From Streptomyces marokkonensis (GTDB lineage: Bacteria; Actinomycetota; Actinomycetes; Streptomycetales; Streptomycetaceae), in the NCBI RefSeq assembly GCF_008312835.1, contig NZ_VSKS01000013.1, positions 1 to 64,000 of the forward strand: a DNA stretch of 64,000 nt. Direction: 5' to 3'. Shown piece by piece: positions 42,526-52,487 of this stretch. Below the pieces are notes generated by a model, which searched no databases, had not been told where the DNA came from, and worked only from the letters and a program-made list of their open reading frames with translations. The first letter of the stretch is position 1. Every line of letters begins with the position of its first letter. A program made the position numbers and the translations under genes.

Positions 42526-43284
42526 TCAGCCGTCCGCCCGGTGCGCCTTGCGCGGCGCCGGGGCCGGCAGCGGGGTCTGCGCCGCCCTGGTCACGTCCGC
42601 CACCAGTTCGACCACGTCGGGGCCGTAGGCCTGGGAGTTGACCACCTTCAGCAGCAGGACGAAGGAGCCGGTCCCGTGCTTGCGGGCCAGCCGCTCGTGG
42701 TGGCGGGCGAGATAGCGGGTGGCGGCCTGGTTGGTGATCGCGCGCTGGCCGCAGAACAGGAACACGGGGCGGGTCTCGCGCCGTTCACCGGCGGTCAGCC
42801 GGGCCAGCAGGACGTACTCGGTGACGCCCGGGTCCATGCGGTAGCGCTCGGAGCCGATCTGGAAGGCACCCCGGTCCGGGCCCGGCTCCGGATCGACGTT
42901 GACCCGCACCCCCGGCAGCATCGCCGCCATGTGGGCCACCATGCGGCGGTTCGACCCCGGGCCGCCGACGCAGAACTCGGTCCGCTCGCCGAAGCCCTGG
43001 TGCGCCGCGTCCTGGGTGACCACCTGGACGTGCGCCCCGCAGTCCTTGATCAGCGCGGAGAGCTCAAGCAGCGCGAACACGTCGAAGCGGTGCACGGCCG
43101 GTTCCGCCGTCGCCGGATCGCGGTTGACGACGAGCAGCGACTCGGAGTTGTCCGGCAGGCCGAAGAAGGCCTGCTTGCGCCGGAGCTTCCGCTTCCACAG
43201 ATAGGTACGGGCGATCCAGCCCAGTGCGGCGCTGATGCCCGCGGCCACCACACCCAGAACGATGTTGCGTACGTCGTCAGTCAT
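42526..43284 (-). CDS. Membrane-anchored protein of unknown function
   Basis: A 252-residue protein with one N-terminal hydrophobic segment (NIVLGVVAAGISAALGWIA, about residues 6 to 24) followed by KRKLRRKQ. The rest is probably cytoplasmic: SESLLVVNRDP, an alpha/beta pattern, CVGGPGSNRRMVAHMAAMLPGV and ERRETRPVFLFCGQRAITNQAATRYLARHH. The GGPGSNR and FLFCGQ stretches hint at a nucleotide-type fold, but I cannot name the family. The ATG at 43284 places the anchor at the N-terminus; upstream in-frame codons lack a site. It appears to be the first ordinary gene outside the polyketide cluster, divergent from the gamma-glutamyltransferase. Confidence 0.7.
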   Translation of the reverse strand: MTDDVRNIVLGVVAAGISAALGWIARTYLWKRKLRRKQAFFGLPDNSESLLVVNRDPATAEPAVHRFDVFALLELSALIKDCGAHVQVVTQDAAHQGFGERTEFCVGGPGSNRRMVAHMAAMLPGVRVNVDPEPGPDRGAFQIGSERYRMDPGVTEYVLLARLTAGERRETRPVFLFCGQRAITNQAATRYLARHHERLARKHGTGSFVLLLKVVNSQAYGPDVVELVADVTRAAQTPLPAPAPRKAHRADG

Positions 43285-43438
43285 GGGCGCGCATGCTAGC
43301 GGGCCGACGCAAACCCGTGTTCGACACGCAGGCCACGGACCTACCCGCACCGTGGGCACGGCGCACCCGGGGCGACATCCCTGACGAGGGCATGCTGACG
43401 AACTAAGCTGCGCGGACGGCCCTTAACCGGAGGTGCGG

Positions 43439-45256
43439 ATGCGTCGCCCTGTCGCACGGAGTCTCGCAGTCCTGGCGGTCGGTGCCGCCGTCGTGTCGGT
43501 GGGGGCGGCCGCGCCGCCCACCCAGCACGACCGGCCCGCCCGGCCCGCCCCCCACATCCCCAAGGTCCCGGTGGCCGTCGGACACGGTGGCGCGGTCTCC
43601 AGCGTCGACGCCGACGCCTCCGCCGCCGGGATCGAGATCCTGAGGAAGGGCGGCAACGCCGTCGACGCGGCCGTCGCCACGGCCGCCGCCCTCGGCGTCA
43701 CCGAGCCCTACTCGGCCGGTATCGGCGGAGGCGGCTACTTCGTCTACTACGACGCCGGGTCCCGCACCGTGCACACCCTCGACGGCCGCGAGACCGCCCC
43801 GCTGACCGCCGGCTCCGGACTGTTCCTGGAGAACGGCGAGCCGATCCCGTTCGCCGAAGCCGTCAGCAGCGGCCTCGCGGTCGGCACCCCCGGCACGCCC
43901 GCCACCTGGCAGCGGGCGCTCGACAAGTGGGGCGAGCGCGGCCTGGGCACGGTCCTCAAGCCCGCCGAACGCCTCGCGCGCGACGGCTTCACCGTCGACG
44001 ACACCTTCCGCGCGCAGACCGCCGCCAACGAGACCCGCTTCCGCCACTTCCCCGACACGGCCGAGCTGTTCCTCCCGGGCGGCGAACTCCCGGTCGTGGG
44101 CTCCACCTTCAAGAACCCCGATCTGGCGCGCACCTACCGGGAGCTGCGCCGCGAGGGCGTCGACGCCCTGTACCGGGGCGACATCGGCCGGGACGTCGTC
44201 ACCACGGTCAACAAACCGCCCGTCGACCCGGATTCCGGCTGGAACGCCCGCCCCGGCGAGCTGTCCGCCCGTGACCTCGCCACGTACCGCGCCAAGTCCC
44301 AGGCGCCCACGAGGACCTCGTACCGCGGCCTGGACGTCTACTCCATGGCGCCCTCCTCCTCCGGCGGCACCACGGTCGGCGAGGCCCTCAACATCCTGGA
44401 GCGCACCGACCTCTCCGAGGCGAGCGACGTCCGGTACCTGCACCGCTTCATCGAGGCGAGCCGCATCGCGTTCGCCGACCGGGGGCGCTGGGTCGGCGAC
44501 CCCGCCTTCGAGGACGTACCGACGAAGGAACTGCTCTCCCAGCGGTTCGCCGACTCGCGCGCGTGCCTCATCAAGGACGACGCCGTCCTCCCCAGCCCCC
44601 TCGCCCCCGGCGACCCCCGCGACCCGCGGCCCTGCGCCACGGGCGGCGCGGCCGCCCCGACGACGTACGAGGGCGACAGCACCACGCACCTCACCACCGC
44701 CGACCGGTGGGGCAACGTCGTCGCCTACACCCTCACCATCGAGCAGACCGGCGGCAGCGGCATCACCGTGCCCGGGCGCGGGTTCCTGCTCAACAACGAG
44801 CTGACGGACTTCTCCTTCGCCCCGGCGAACCCGGCCGTGCACGACCCGAACCTGCCCGGTCCGGGCAAGCGGCCCCGATCGTCGATGTCACCGACGATCG
44901 TCCTCGACCGGTACGACCGGCCGGTGGTGGCGCTCGGCTCGCCCGGCGGCTCGACCATCATCACCACCGTCCTCCAGACCCTCACCGGCTTCCTCGACCG
45001 CGGACTGCCCCTCGTCGACGCGATCGCGGCGCCCCGCGCCAGCCAGCGCAACACGGCGCAGACGGACCTCGAACCCGGCCTGTACGACAGTGAACTGCGG
45101 CAGAGCCTGCAGGCCATCGGGCACTCGTTCCGCGAGAACCCGGAGATCGGCGCGGCCACGGCCGTCCAGCGGCTGCCGGGCGGCAGGTGGCTCGCGGCGG
45201 CCGAGAAGGTCCGCCGGGGCGGCGGATCGGCGATGGTGGTCCGTCCGGCACGCTGA
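43439..45256 (+). CDS. ggt: Gamma-glutamyltransferase, secreted
   Basis: A 605-residue N-terminal-nucleophile hydrolase that cleaves or transfers the gamma-glutamyl group of glutathione and similar peptides. The first 25 residues (RRPVARSLAVLAVGAAVVSVGAA) form a signal peptide, so it acts outside the membrane. GGNAVDAAVATAAALGVTEPYSAGIGGGGYFVYYD is the typical large-subunit start, and APSSSGGTT follows later. The self-cleavage site and nucleophile should be Thr415 in STTHLTTADRWGN; GSPGGSTIITTVLQ closes the small subunit. The ATG at 43439 has GGAGG six bases upstream. It has no evident link to the polyketide or lasso clusters and is probably part of the ordinary chromosome. Confidence 0.93.
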   Translation: MRRPVARSLAVLAVGAAVVSVGAAAPPTQHDRPARPAPHIPKVPVAVGHGGAVSSVDADASAAGIEILRKGGNAVDAAVATAAALGVTEPYSAGIGGGGYFVYYDAGSRTVHTLDGRETAPLTAGSGLFLENGEPIPFAEAVSSGLAVGTPGTPATWQRALDKWGERGLGTVLKPAERLARDGFTVDDTFRAQTAANETRFRHFPDTAELFLPGGELPVVGSTFKNPDLARTYRELRREGVDALYRGDIGRDVVTTVNKPPVDPDSGWNARPGELSARDLATYRAKSQAPTRTSYRGLDVYSMAPSSSGGTTVGEALNILERTDLSEASDVRYLHRFIEASRIAFADRGRWVGDPAFEDVPTKELLSQRFADSRACLIKDDAVLPSPLAPGDPRDPRPCATGGAAAPTTYEGDSTTHLTTADRWGNVVAYTLTIEQTGGSGITVPGRGFLLNNELTDFSFAPANPAVHDPNLPGPGKRPRSSMSPTIVLDRYDRPVVALGSPGGSTIITTVLQTLTGFLDRGLPLVDAIAAPRASQRNTAQTDLEPGLYDSELRQSLQAIGHSFRENPEIGAATAVQRLPGGRWLAAAEKVRRGGGSAMVVRPAR

Positions 45257-45263
45257 TCACGTG

Positions 45264-45290
45264 CGGGGCGCCCCCGACCGGGGCGCCCCG
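45264..45290. terminator. Bidirectional terminator between ggt and the Clp gene
   Basis: Two copies of GGGGCGCCCC (45265..45274 and 45280..45289) can pair around a five-base loop, extended by an outer C-G pair. It fills the 37-bp gap between the ggt stop and the convergent Clp stop. Confidence 0.75.
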
Positions 45291-45293
45291 GGC

Positions 45294-47828
45294 TCACAGC
45301 TCGGGCGCCGGCGTCTCCTGCGTACGGAACGTCAGACGCCCGTCCTGGCTGTCCACCGTCACCCGGCCGCCCTCCTGGACGCGGCCGTCCAGCAACAGCC
45401 GGGAGAGCTGGTTGTCGACCTCCCGCTGGATGGTGCGGCGCAGCGGCCGGGCGCCGTACTCGGGCTGGTAGCCGCGCTCGGCGAGCCAGTCCACGGCCGC
45501 GTCGGTGAAGTCGACCGCGATGCCCCGGCCCTTGAGACCGCGCCGGGTGCTCTCCAGCAGCAGGTCGGTGATCTGCCGCAGTTCGTCGGCGGTCAGCTGG
45601 CGGAACACCACGACCTCGTCGATCCGGTTGAGGAACTCGGGCCGGAAGTGCTCCCGCAGCGGCCGCAGGATCTGCTCGCGCCGCGCCTCCTCGTCCGCCT
45701 CCGCGCCGCCCGTCGCGAAACCCAGGGTCGCGCCGCGCCGGGTGATCGCCTCGGAACCGAGATTGCTGGTCATGACGATCACGGTGTTCGTGAAGTCCAC
45801 CGTCCGGCCCTGCGAGTCGGTCAGCCGGCCGTCGTCCAGGACCTGGAGCAGGATGTTGAAGACGTCCGGATGGGCCTTCTCCACCTCGTCCAGCAGAAGC
45901 AGCGAGTAGGGGTGCCGCCGCACCACCTCGGTCAGCTGCCCGGCCTCCTCGTGCCCCACGTAGCCGGGCGGGGCGCCCACCAGCCGGCTGACCGTGTGCC
46001 GCTCCTGGTACTCGCTCATGTCGAGGCGCACCATCCGGTCCTCGCTGCCGAACAGCGCCTCGGCGAGAGCCCGTGCCAGCTCCGTCTTGCCGACGCCCGT
46101 CGGTCCGAGGAACAGGAAGCTGCCGATCGGCCGGTGGGGACTGGCGAGCCCCGCGCGGGAGCGCAGCACGGCGTCCGAGACGACGCGCACCGCCTCCTCC
46201 TGGCCGACGACCCGCTGGTGCAGATGCCGCTCCAGCCCGAGCAGCCGGTCCTTCTCCTCCTCGGTGAGCCGGCTGACCGGGATGCCTGTCTGCCGGGCCA
46301 CCACCTCGGCGATCGCCTCGGAGTCCACCCACAGGCTCTGGCCCTCGTCGACCTCGCCGTCGCCGCCGGTCTCCGTGATCCGCTGCTTCAGCTCCACGAT
46401 GCGGTCGCGCAGCTGGGTGGCCTGCTCGTACTGCTCGTCCGCGACCGCCTGGTCCTTGTCGCAGGTCAGCTGTTCGACCTCGCGCTCCAGCGCCCGTACG
46501 TCCGTGCCCTTGGTCCGGGCCCGCAGCCGCACCCGCGCGCCGGCCTGGTCGATGAGGTCGATGGCCTTGTCCGGCAGCCGGCGGTCGCTCAGATAGCGGT
46601 CGGACAGCTCCACGGCCGCCACCAGCGCCTCGTCGGTGTAGCGGACCTGGTGGTGGGCCTCGTAGCGGTCGCGCAGGCCGCGCAGGATCTCGACGGCGTC
46701 CGCGGGGGTCGGCTCCGGGACCATGATCGGCTGGAAGCGGCGGGCCAGCGCGGCGTCCTTCTCGATCCGGCGGAACTCCTCCAGGGTGGTCGCCCCGACG
46801 ATGTGCAGCTCGCCGCGGGCGAGGGCCGGCTTGAGGATGTTGCCCGCGTCCATCGAACCGCCCTCGCCGCCGCCCCCGGCGCCGACGACGGTGTGCAGTT
46901 CGTCGATGAAGATGATCAGCTGGTCGGAGTGGGAGCGGATCTCCTCGACGATGTTGTTCATCCGCTCCTCGAAGTCGCCCCGGTAGCGGGTTCCGGCGAC
47001 GACCCCCGTCAGGTCCAGGGCGACCACGCGCCGTCCGAGGAGTATGTCGGGCACGTCCCCCTCGGCGATCCGCTGCGCCAGCCCCTCCACGACGGCGGTC
47101 TTGCCGACACCCGCGTCACCGATCAGCACCGGGTTGTTCTTGCCGCGACGGGAGAGCACCTCGACGGTCTGCTCGATCTCCTGGTCCCGCCCGATCACCG
47201 GGTCGATGCGGCCCTCGCGGGCCAGCTCGGTGAGGTCACGGCCGTACTTGTCCAGCGTCGGGGTGCCCGTCGAGGTGCGGGGGCGTTCGGCGCGGGACTG
47301 CGTGGCCTCCGGTGCCTCCGGCGGACCGGAGGCGGCGAACCGGGCCGCGCCCAGGATGTGCCCCGCGGCCGAGTCGGGGTTGGCGGCGAGGGCGCTGAGT
47401 ACGTGCTCGGGGCCGATGTAGCCGGCGCCGCTCGCCCGGGCCATCTCGTGGGCGTCCAGCAGGGCGCGCTTGACGGCGGGGGTCAGGGACAGCGAGGTCG
47501 GCGGCGGGGCGTCGCCGGGGCTGTGCTGGACCGGACCCGACCGGTCGTCGATCTGGGACGCCAGCGAGTCGGGATCCGCGCCCGCCCGGCTGAGCAGGCT
47601 CCGGGTCGGCTCGGCGGAGAGGGCGGCGCGCAACAGGTGCTGGGTGTCCAGGTCACGGCTGCCGTGCTCGGCGGCGTACTGGGCGGCGCCGCGCACCAGT
47701 TCCCGGGCGGGCTGGCTGAGGAGCCTGCCGATGTCGATCTGGCGGGGGCGCGCTCCGCCGAAGAAGCGGGCGAGGAATTCTGCGAACGGGTCACCCTCCG
47801 GGCCGACGAAACCACTCGTCATCGTCAT
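45294..47828 (-). CDS. ClpC/ClpA-type AAA+ unfoldase (Clp protease ATP-binding subunit)
   Basis: An 844-residue Hsp100 protein. It has an N-terminal Clp-N double repeat (about 45 to 160), then AAA domain 1 with Walker [14 protein letters not shown] and a YRGDFEERM pore-region motif, a middle segment containing a UVR-like helix ([18 protein letters not shown]), and AAA domain 2 with [20 protein letters not shown] and [15 protein letters not shown] in the second domain fits the ClpP-binding loop, so it probably feeds ClpP in the cytoplasm. The length fits ClpC. The variable N-terminus, beginning with acidic residues and FFGG, suggests a secondary paralogue rather than the housekeeping ClpC. GAAGGA precedes the ATG at 47828. 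Confidence 0.9.
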   Translation of the reverse strand: MTMTSGFVGPEGDPFAEFLARFFGGARPRQIDIGRLLSQPARELVRGAAQYAAEHGSRDLDTQHLLRAALSAEPTRSLLSRAGADPDSLASQIDDRSGPVQHSPGDAPPPTSLSLTPAVKRALLDAHEMARASGAGYIGPEHVLSALAANPDSAAGHILGAARFAASGPPEAPEATQSRAERPRTSTGTPTLDKYGRDLTELAREGRIDPVIGRDQEIEQTVEVLSRRGKNNPVLIGDAGVGKTAVVEGLAQRIAEGDVPDILLGRRVVALDLTGVVAGTRYRGDFEERMNNIVEEIRSHSDQLIIFIDELHTVVGAGGGGEGGSMDAGNILKPALARGELHIVGATTLEEFRRIEKDAALARRFQPIMVPEPTPADAVEILRGLRDRYEAHHQVRYTDEALVAAVELSDRYLSDRRLPDKAIDLIDQAGARVRLRARTKGTDVRALEREVEQLTCDKDQAVADEQYEQATQLRDRIVELKQRITETGGDGEVDEGQSLWVDSEAIAEVVARQTGIPVSRLTEEEKDRLLGLERHLHQRVVGQEEAVRVVSDAVLRSRAGLASPHRPIGSFLFLGPTGVGKTELARALAEALFGSEDRMVRLDMSEYQERHTVSRLVGAPPGYVGHEEAGQLTEVVRRHPYSLLLLDEVEKAHPDVFNILLQVLDDGRLTDSQGRTVDFTNTVIVMTSNLGSEAITRRGATLGFATGGAEADEEARREQILRPLREHFRPEFLNRIDEVVVFRQLTADELRQITDLLLESTRRGLKGRGIAVDFTDAAVDWLAERGYQPEYGARPLRRTIQREVDNQLSRLLLDGRVQEGGRVTVDSQDGRLTFRTQETPAPEL

Positions 47829-47920
47829 CCGTTCCTTCGCTGGGTCGACGTGCCGGGGCCGGGTGGCCCGGCCGGGGCTCGCTCATGCCCACGATGACAC
47901 GATCCGTATGCACGGGCACG

Positions 47921-49867
47921 TCAGGAGGGCGACGGGGCGCGGCCCGCGGACGGGTGTCCGCCCGGCCGCAGCATCTGGCCCGCGGCCAGCTCCCGGTAGA
48001 GGGGATGCGTGGCCAGCAGCTCCTCGTGCCGCCCCTGGCCGACGGTGCGGCCCCGGTCCAGGACGACGATCCGGTCGGCGTGCCGCACGGTGGACAGGCG
48101 GTGGGCGACGACCAGCAGGGCGCACTCCCGGGCCACCTCCCGCATCACCGTGGTCAGCGCCGCTTCGTTGATCGCGTCCAGGTGAGAGGTGGGCTCGTCG
48201 AGCAGCAGCAGCGAGGGACGGGCGAGCAGGGCGCGGGCCAGTGCCACGCGTTGGCGTTCGCCGCCGGAGAGGGTGCTCCCGCGCTCGCCGACGACGGCGT
48301 CCAGGCCGCCGGGCAGCCGGTCGACGACCTCTTCGAGCCGGGCCAGTTCCACCACGCGCCTGAGCTCCGTCTCCGGGGCGCCGGGCACCGCGTAGGCGAT
48401 GTTCTCCCGCAGGGTGCCGTGCACGACGTGGGTGTTCTGGTCCACGACGGCGAGGCGGCGCCGGCACGCGTCGCGGCCCAGTTCGGCGGCCGGCCGGCCG
48501 CCGAAGAGCACGGTGCCCGCGTCCGGCTCGTAGAAGCCCGCCACCAGTGCGAACACCGTGCTCTTCCCGGCGCCGGAGGGGCCCACCAGGGCGACCTGGC
48601 ATCGCGCGGGGACGGCGAAGGACACGCCGCGCAGCACGGGCCGGTACGGTGCGTAGCCGAAGTGGACGTCGTCCAGGGCGAGCGTGGGCCGCTCGCGGTC
48701 GTCCGGTGGGGCGGGGCGGGGCCGGACGGTGAGGTGGGCCGGTGCGGACACCGGCCCGGTGCGCTCGACGGGCAGGCGCATCGCCTGCTCGACCCGGCGG
48801 TGGGCGCCCATGCCGCGCTGGATCTGGCCCACCGCCTGGAACAGGGAGGACAGCGGCAGGACGAGGTACGAGGCGTACAGCAGGAAGGCGACGAGGTCGC
48901 CCAGGGACCCCGAGCGCCCGCCCACGCGCAGGCCGCCGACGACGAGGACCAGGAGGAAGGAGCCCTGCACGGCGAGTTCGACGGCGGGACTCATCACGGA
49001 GGCGAGCTTCGCGGTGCGCACGCCCGCGTCGTGCGCCTCCGCGACCCGGGTCCCCACGCGGGCCGACTCCCGTGCTTCGGCGCGGTGCACCCGGACCATG
49101 GGCAGGGCGCCCAGCGCCCGTTCCAGATCGGCGGCGATGGCACCGACCGCGTGCTGCATGCGCTCCGAGGCGCGCCGGATCGCCTTGAGCAACGAGGTGA
49201 CGACACCGGCCGCGACGGCCACGGTCAGGACGACGAGGAGCAGCAGCAGCGGGTCGAGCCACGCCATCAGGACGAGCGCCCCGGCCGCGACGATGCTCCC
49301 GGTGACCAGATCGGCCAGGGCCTGGGAGACGACCTCGCGCAGCAGCGTCGTGTCGGCGGTGACGCGCGAGACGAGGTCGCCGCCGCGGTGGCGGTCGTAC
49401 TCGCGCATCTCCAGCCGGAGCAGCCGGTCGACCAGGCCGAGCCGGAGCTGCCGTACGACGCCCTCGCCGGTGCGCTCGAGGAGGAACCGGCCCACCGATC
49501 CGGTCACGGCCTCGGCGAGGAACAGCGCGCCGAGCAGCCCCAGCAGCGGCCAGACGACCTGCCCGCGGCCGCTCGCGTCCACGGCCTGCCGGGCGACGAG
49601 CGGCTGGGCCAGCCCGAGGGCGGAGCCCGCGAGGGTCAGCAGCACGGCCAGAGCGATGGCCCGCCGGTGCCCTGCGGTGAGGCGGCAGAGCGTACGGATC
49701 GCGGCGCGGGTGGACCGGTCCTCGTCCGAGGGCGCCGGGGTGCCGGTACCCCCGGCCGACTGCCCCACGCCCCGGTCCGGATCACCGGCCGCCGCAGCGC
49801 CTGGCGACGGGGCGTCGGGTGCCGGGCACGGCGGGTGCGGATTGCCGGGGGTGGGGCGGGTGGTCAT
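47921..49867 (-). CDS. Lasso peptide ABC exporter (fused membrane and ATPase domains)
   Basis: A 648-residue ABC half-transporter. After a Pro-rich N-terminal 50 residues come about six membrane segments (first IALAVLLTLAGSALGLAQPLVA) and an ATPase with Walker A GPSGAGKSTV, signature LSGGERQRVALARALL and Walker B LLLLDEPTSHLD. Dimers export peptides; in lasso operons this D protein carries the mature product out and often gives immunity. The start at 49867 overlaps the stop of the B2 gene as ATGA, proving that it belongs to this operon; the longer frame to 50329 merely runs across B2. There is no C39 peptidase domain, as expected, since leader cleavage is done by B2. Confidence 0.9.
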   Translation of the reverse strand: MTTRPTPGNPHPPCPAPDAPSPGAAAAGDPDRGVGQSAGGTGTPAPSDEDRSTRAAIRTLCRLTAGHRRAIALAVLLTLAGSALGLAQPLVARQAVDASGRGQVVWPLLGLLGALFLAEAVTGSVGRFLLERTGEGVVRQLRLGLVDRLLRLEMREYDRHRGGDLVSRVTADTTLLREVVSQALADLVTGSIVAAGALVLMAWLDPLLLLLVVLTVAVAAGVVTSLLKAIRRASERMQHAVGAIAADLERALGALPMVRVHRAEARESARVGTRVAEAHDAGVRTAKLASVMSPAVELAVQGSFLLVLVVGGLRVGGRSGSLGDLVAFLLYASYLVLPLSSLFQAVGQIQRGMGAHRRVEQAMRLPVERTGPVSAPAHLTVRPRPAPPDDRERPTLALDDVHFGYAPYRPVLRGVSFAVPARCQVALVGPSGAGKSTVFALVAGFYEPDAGTVLFGGRPAAELGRDACRRRLAVVDQNTHVVHGTLRENIAYAVPGAPETELRRVVELARLEEVVDRLPGGLDAVVGERGSTLSGGERQRVALARALLARPSLLLLDEPTSHLDAINEAALTTVMREVARECALLVVAHRLSTVRHADRIVVLDRGRTVGQGRHEELLATHPLYRELAAGQMLRPGGHPSAGRAPSPS

Positions 49868-50301
49868 CGGGCCGGTGGGCGGGAGGGCGGTTCCACGGAG
49901 ACCAGCCGGGCGAAGTAACCGTCCGGCACGCCCTCGCCGACCGGGTGGCCCTCGGCCTCGATCCAGGCGTGGGCGGTGAACGGCGGCACGACACGGACCC
50001 CGGCGCACCACGTCGGCCACGTCCCGCCCAGCCGGCACAGCAGCGCGGCGCCCAGGGAACGCGGCAGACACCCCTTCGGCCCGGTGCAGCGGAGGCTGAC
50101 GGCGCACAGGGCGTCGCGCGCGGCCTGCGCCTGGACGGCGGTGGCGGGCGCCGCGCCGCGCCGCAGCACGCGCAGCACGGCGCGGATGCGGCGCGGCGGC
50201 AGCAGGGCGAGTGCCGCGGCGGGCGCCAGGACCAGCCGGGCGGCCAGCCGCCGTCCGAGCGGCACACCGGTCGGGCGTTCCAGCGCGCTGGGCGTCGTCA
50301 T
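49864..50301 (-). CDS. Lasso peptide leader protease, B2 (transglutaminase-like)
   Basis: A 145-residue protein of the lasso-peptide B2 family, a transglutaminase-fold cysteine protease that removes the leader from the RRE-bound precursor. The catalytic Cys lies in GPKGCLPRSL (about residue 78) and the His in FTAHAWIEAEG (about 110), the standard C-x-R-S / H-A-W pair. The gene overlaps B1 upstream and the exporter downstream by ATGA. It is split from the RRE domain, the usual actinobacterial arrangement. Confidence 0.92.
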   Translation of the reverse strand: MTTPSALERPTGVPLGRRLAARLVLAPAAALALLPPRRIRAVLRVLRRGAAPATAVQAQAARDALCAVSLRCTGPKGCLPRSLGAALLCRLGGTWPTWCAGVRVVPPFTAHAWIEAEGHPVGEGVPDGYFARLVSVEPPSRPPAR

Positions 50302-50552
50302 GAGGCCAGCCCCGCCGCGCGCAGGTCACCGACGAGCGCCTCGACGTCCCGCAGGGCCTGCGCCGGCTCGATGTCGAACTCGCCGACCAGGGCGGCGACC
50401 GCGTCGGCGACCTCGCCGCCGTCCAGCAGCGCCCGCACCACCGTCGTGGCGGTGGGATTCAACTCCCAGTAGGTTCCGGCCCGTTCGTCCAGGAGCACGG
50501 TGCCGTAGTCGGTCTCGGCCGTGGAGACGTGTGCGTCGAAACGCAGGGGCAT
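50298..50552 (-). CDS. Lasso peptide RRE protein, B1 (PqqD-like)
   Basis: An 84-residue PqqD-fold RiPP recognition element: YGTVLLDERAGTYWELNPTATTVVRALLDGG is the classic pattern, with helices following. It binds the precursor leader through its conserved Tyr/Pro/Leu positions and hands it to the protease and cyclase. It starts 51 bp after the cyclase stop and overlaps the B2 start by ATGA. Length and order are typical of actinobacterial lasso operons. Confidence 0.92.
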   Translation of the reverse strand: MPLRFDAHVSTAETDYGTVLLDERAGTYWELNPTATTVVRALLDGGEVADAVAALVGEFDIEPAQALRDVEALVGDLRAAGLAS

Positions 50553-50603
50553 GGCATCGCCTTTCTGCGCCGCGGGGCGGAGATCCCCGCGGCACGCGCG
50601 GGG

Positions 50604-52463
50604 CTAAGGGATACGGGTACGGGAGCCGGAGCGGCTGCGGGCGCGCCCGCGCAGCCACACCTCGGCGGCGATCGTCGAGTAGAGCACGGCGTCGGACAGC
50701 CCGGGGGAGGCCGGCCGCCGGGCGAGACGGCGCAGCTCGGCCCCGTCCACCAGACCGAGCCGCTCCAGCCTGGAGTCCTCCCACAGCGCCAGCAGCTCGG
50801 CGCGGTTCTCGCGCAGTCCGTTGGAGGCGTCCATGGAGGCCGTGGCCTTGGTGGTCCGGCGCAGGCACGGCTCGGGAACCATCCCGCTCATCGCGGCGGT
50901 CAGCACCGGTTTGTACCGGAAAGGCGTGACGCGTTCGGCCGGACGCACGGCGAGGCACGCCTCGATGACCCGGTCGTCGAGGAAGGGGGAGGCCATCGGC
51001 AGGCCGGTGCGGGCCGCCATGTGGTCCCACTGCCTGATGACCCGTGTGGTGGAGCGGATCTGCTCCAGGTCCGCGTGCATGCCCCGGTCGGGGTGCAGCG
51101 GAGCCGCCGTGGCGGCGGCGTCGAGCAGCGCCCGGCGCACCATCCGCCCGGCGTCCGCGGTCACCCAGTCGAGCAGGCGGGGGGCCATGCCCCAGCCGAG
51201 TCCCGTGCCGACGGAGGACGACGCGGCAGGTGCGCGCAGCCGGCCGGCGGTCCCGGCGAGCCACTTCCCGTACGGCCGGGTGTCGGCCAGGGCGCGGACC
51301 GTGCCGCCCAGCGGCCACTGCCACAAGGCCCGGAATCCGCGCAGCTGCCGCACCGCGTGCAGGGGGCGGGTGCGCAGCAGCCGGTGGTAGTAGGCCTCGG
51401 AGCACCAGGCCACGTGGTCGCCGCCGATGCCGGTCAGGTGCACCCGGCTGCCGCGCGCGGCCAGCCCCGGCAGGTGGTGCAGGGTCCGGGAGCGGTCCAT
51501 CACGCCGATGGTGGGTTCGTCCAGTACGTCGTCGATGCCGAGCAGGTCGTCGTAGACCAGCGGCGAGGCGTCGGCGTCCCAGACCACGTGCTCGACGTCC
51601 GGGAGGTACCGGGCCGCCTGCTCGGCCCAGTACAGGTCGGTGTCCGCCGGGTCGCGTCCGGGCCAGGTGCCGGCCACCACGCGCGCGGGGGAACGGTCGG
51701 CGAGGAAGCAGACGGAGGTGGAGTCCAGCCCGCCGGACAGGTCGCAGCTGACCACGCCGCCCTGCCGGGTCCGCGCACCGACGGCTTCCTCGAGCGCCGC
51801 GCGGACCGGGCCGGCCGCCTCCGCCAGCGGTACGACCGGTTCGGGCGGCGTCCACCAGCGGGTGTGCCGGGCGCCGCGCCCGTCCGCCGCGACGACCACC
51901 GCGTCCTGCGGGGCCACGGCGGTCACGGCGGGCCACAGGGACGTCTCGTACAGCGGATACGGGGCGGGCCACAGCAGCCGGACGGCCAGTTCCACGGGAT
52001 CGGGGTCGAGGCCGAGGGCGTCGGCGAGCGCGTCGGCCCGGGTGGCGACGACCCGTGTGCCGCCGATCTCCGTGTGGAAGACCAGGCGGAGGCCGGATGC
52101 CGTGCCCTGGACTCGGATCCTCCCGTCGAGCGCGGCCACCAGGTGGAAGCTGCCCGGGAGGGACCGGGCGAGCGCGTCGACCTCGGCGAGGTCGCGCAAC
52201 CGGGCCACGCGGGGCCGCAGTTCGTCCGCCGTCACGGGGCAGCAGCCGATGACCGCCAGGGCGGCGTCACCGGTGTGCACGGTGACGGCCTCGTCGTCGC
52301 GCCAGTGGCCGACCAGCCAGGGCCGGCCCGAGGGATGATTCACGGTCCGGCTCCCGGACCGGGCGAAGGAGCGGGCCACGGCGGCCGCATCCTCGCGGTC
52401 GGTGAAGACCGCGAAGTGCGCCTCGCCGGGGCCCGTCCCCGCACTCGCGTGCAGTGGCGTCAT
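50604..52463 (-). CDS. Lasso cyclase, C (asparagine synthetase-like)
   Basis: A 619-residue homologue of asparagine synthetase B that adenylates the side-chain carboxylate of an Asp or Glu in the core and joins it to the new N-terminus. The N-terminal glutaminase-like part is present but lacks the catalytic Cys2 (it begins MTPLHAS), as in all lasso cyclases. The synthetase part shows the pyrophosphate loop CDLSGGLDSTSV, then LTGIGGDHV and PFLDDRVIEA. It begins 24 bp after the precursor stop, so both are in one transcript. The predicted target is Asp8 of the core. Confidence 0.93.
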   Translation of the reverse strand: MTPLHASAGTGPGEAHFAVFTDREDAAAVARSFARSGSRTVNHPSGRPWLVGHWRDDEAVTVHTGDAALAVIGCCPVTADELRPRVARLRDLAEVDALARSLPGSFHLVAALDGRIRVQGTASGLRLVFHTEIGGTRVVATRADALADALGLDPDPVELAVRLLWPAPYPLYETSLWPAVTAVAPQDAVVVAADGRGARHTRWWTPPEPVVPLAEAAGPVRAALEEAVGARTRQGGVVSCDLSGGLDSTSVCFLADRSPARVVAGTWPGRDPADTDLYWAEQAARYLPDVEHVVWDADASPLVYDDLLGIDDVLDEPTIGVMDRSRTLHHLPGLAARGSRVHLTGIGGDHVAWCSEAYYHRLLRTRPLHAVRQLRGFRALWQWPLGGTVRALADTRPYGKWLAGTAGRLRAPAASSSVGTGLGWGMAPRLLDWVTADAGRMVRRALLDAAATAAPLHPDRGMHADLEQIRSTTRVIRQWDHMAARTGLPMASPFLDDRVIEACLAVRPAERVTPFRYKPVLTAAMSGMVPEPCLRRTTKATASMDASNGLRENRAELLALWEDSRLERLGLVDGAELRRLARRPASPGLSDAVLYSTIAAEVWLRGRARSRSGSRTRIP

Positions 52464-52487
52464 GCGTCGGGTCGGTCCCGTCGTCCG

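Noticed and set aside
45090-47897. 935-codon open frame on the plus strand
   Set aside because: It is antisense to the Clp ATPase gene, whose two Walker A motifs prove the minus-strand reading.
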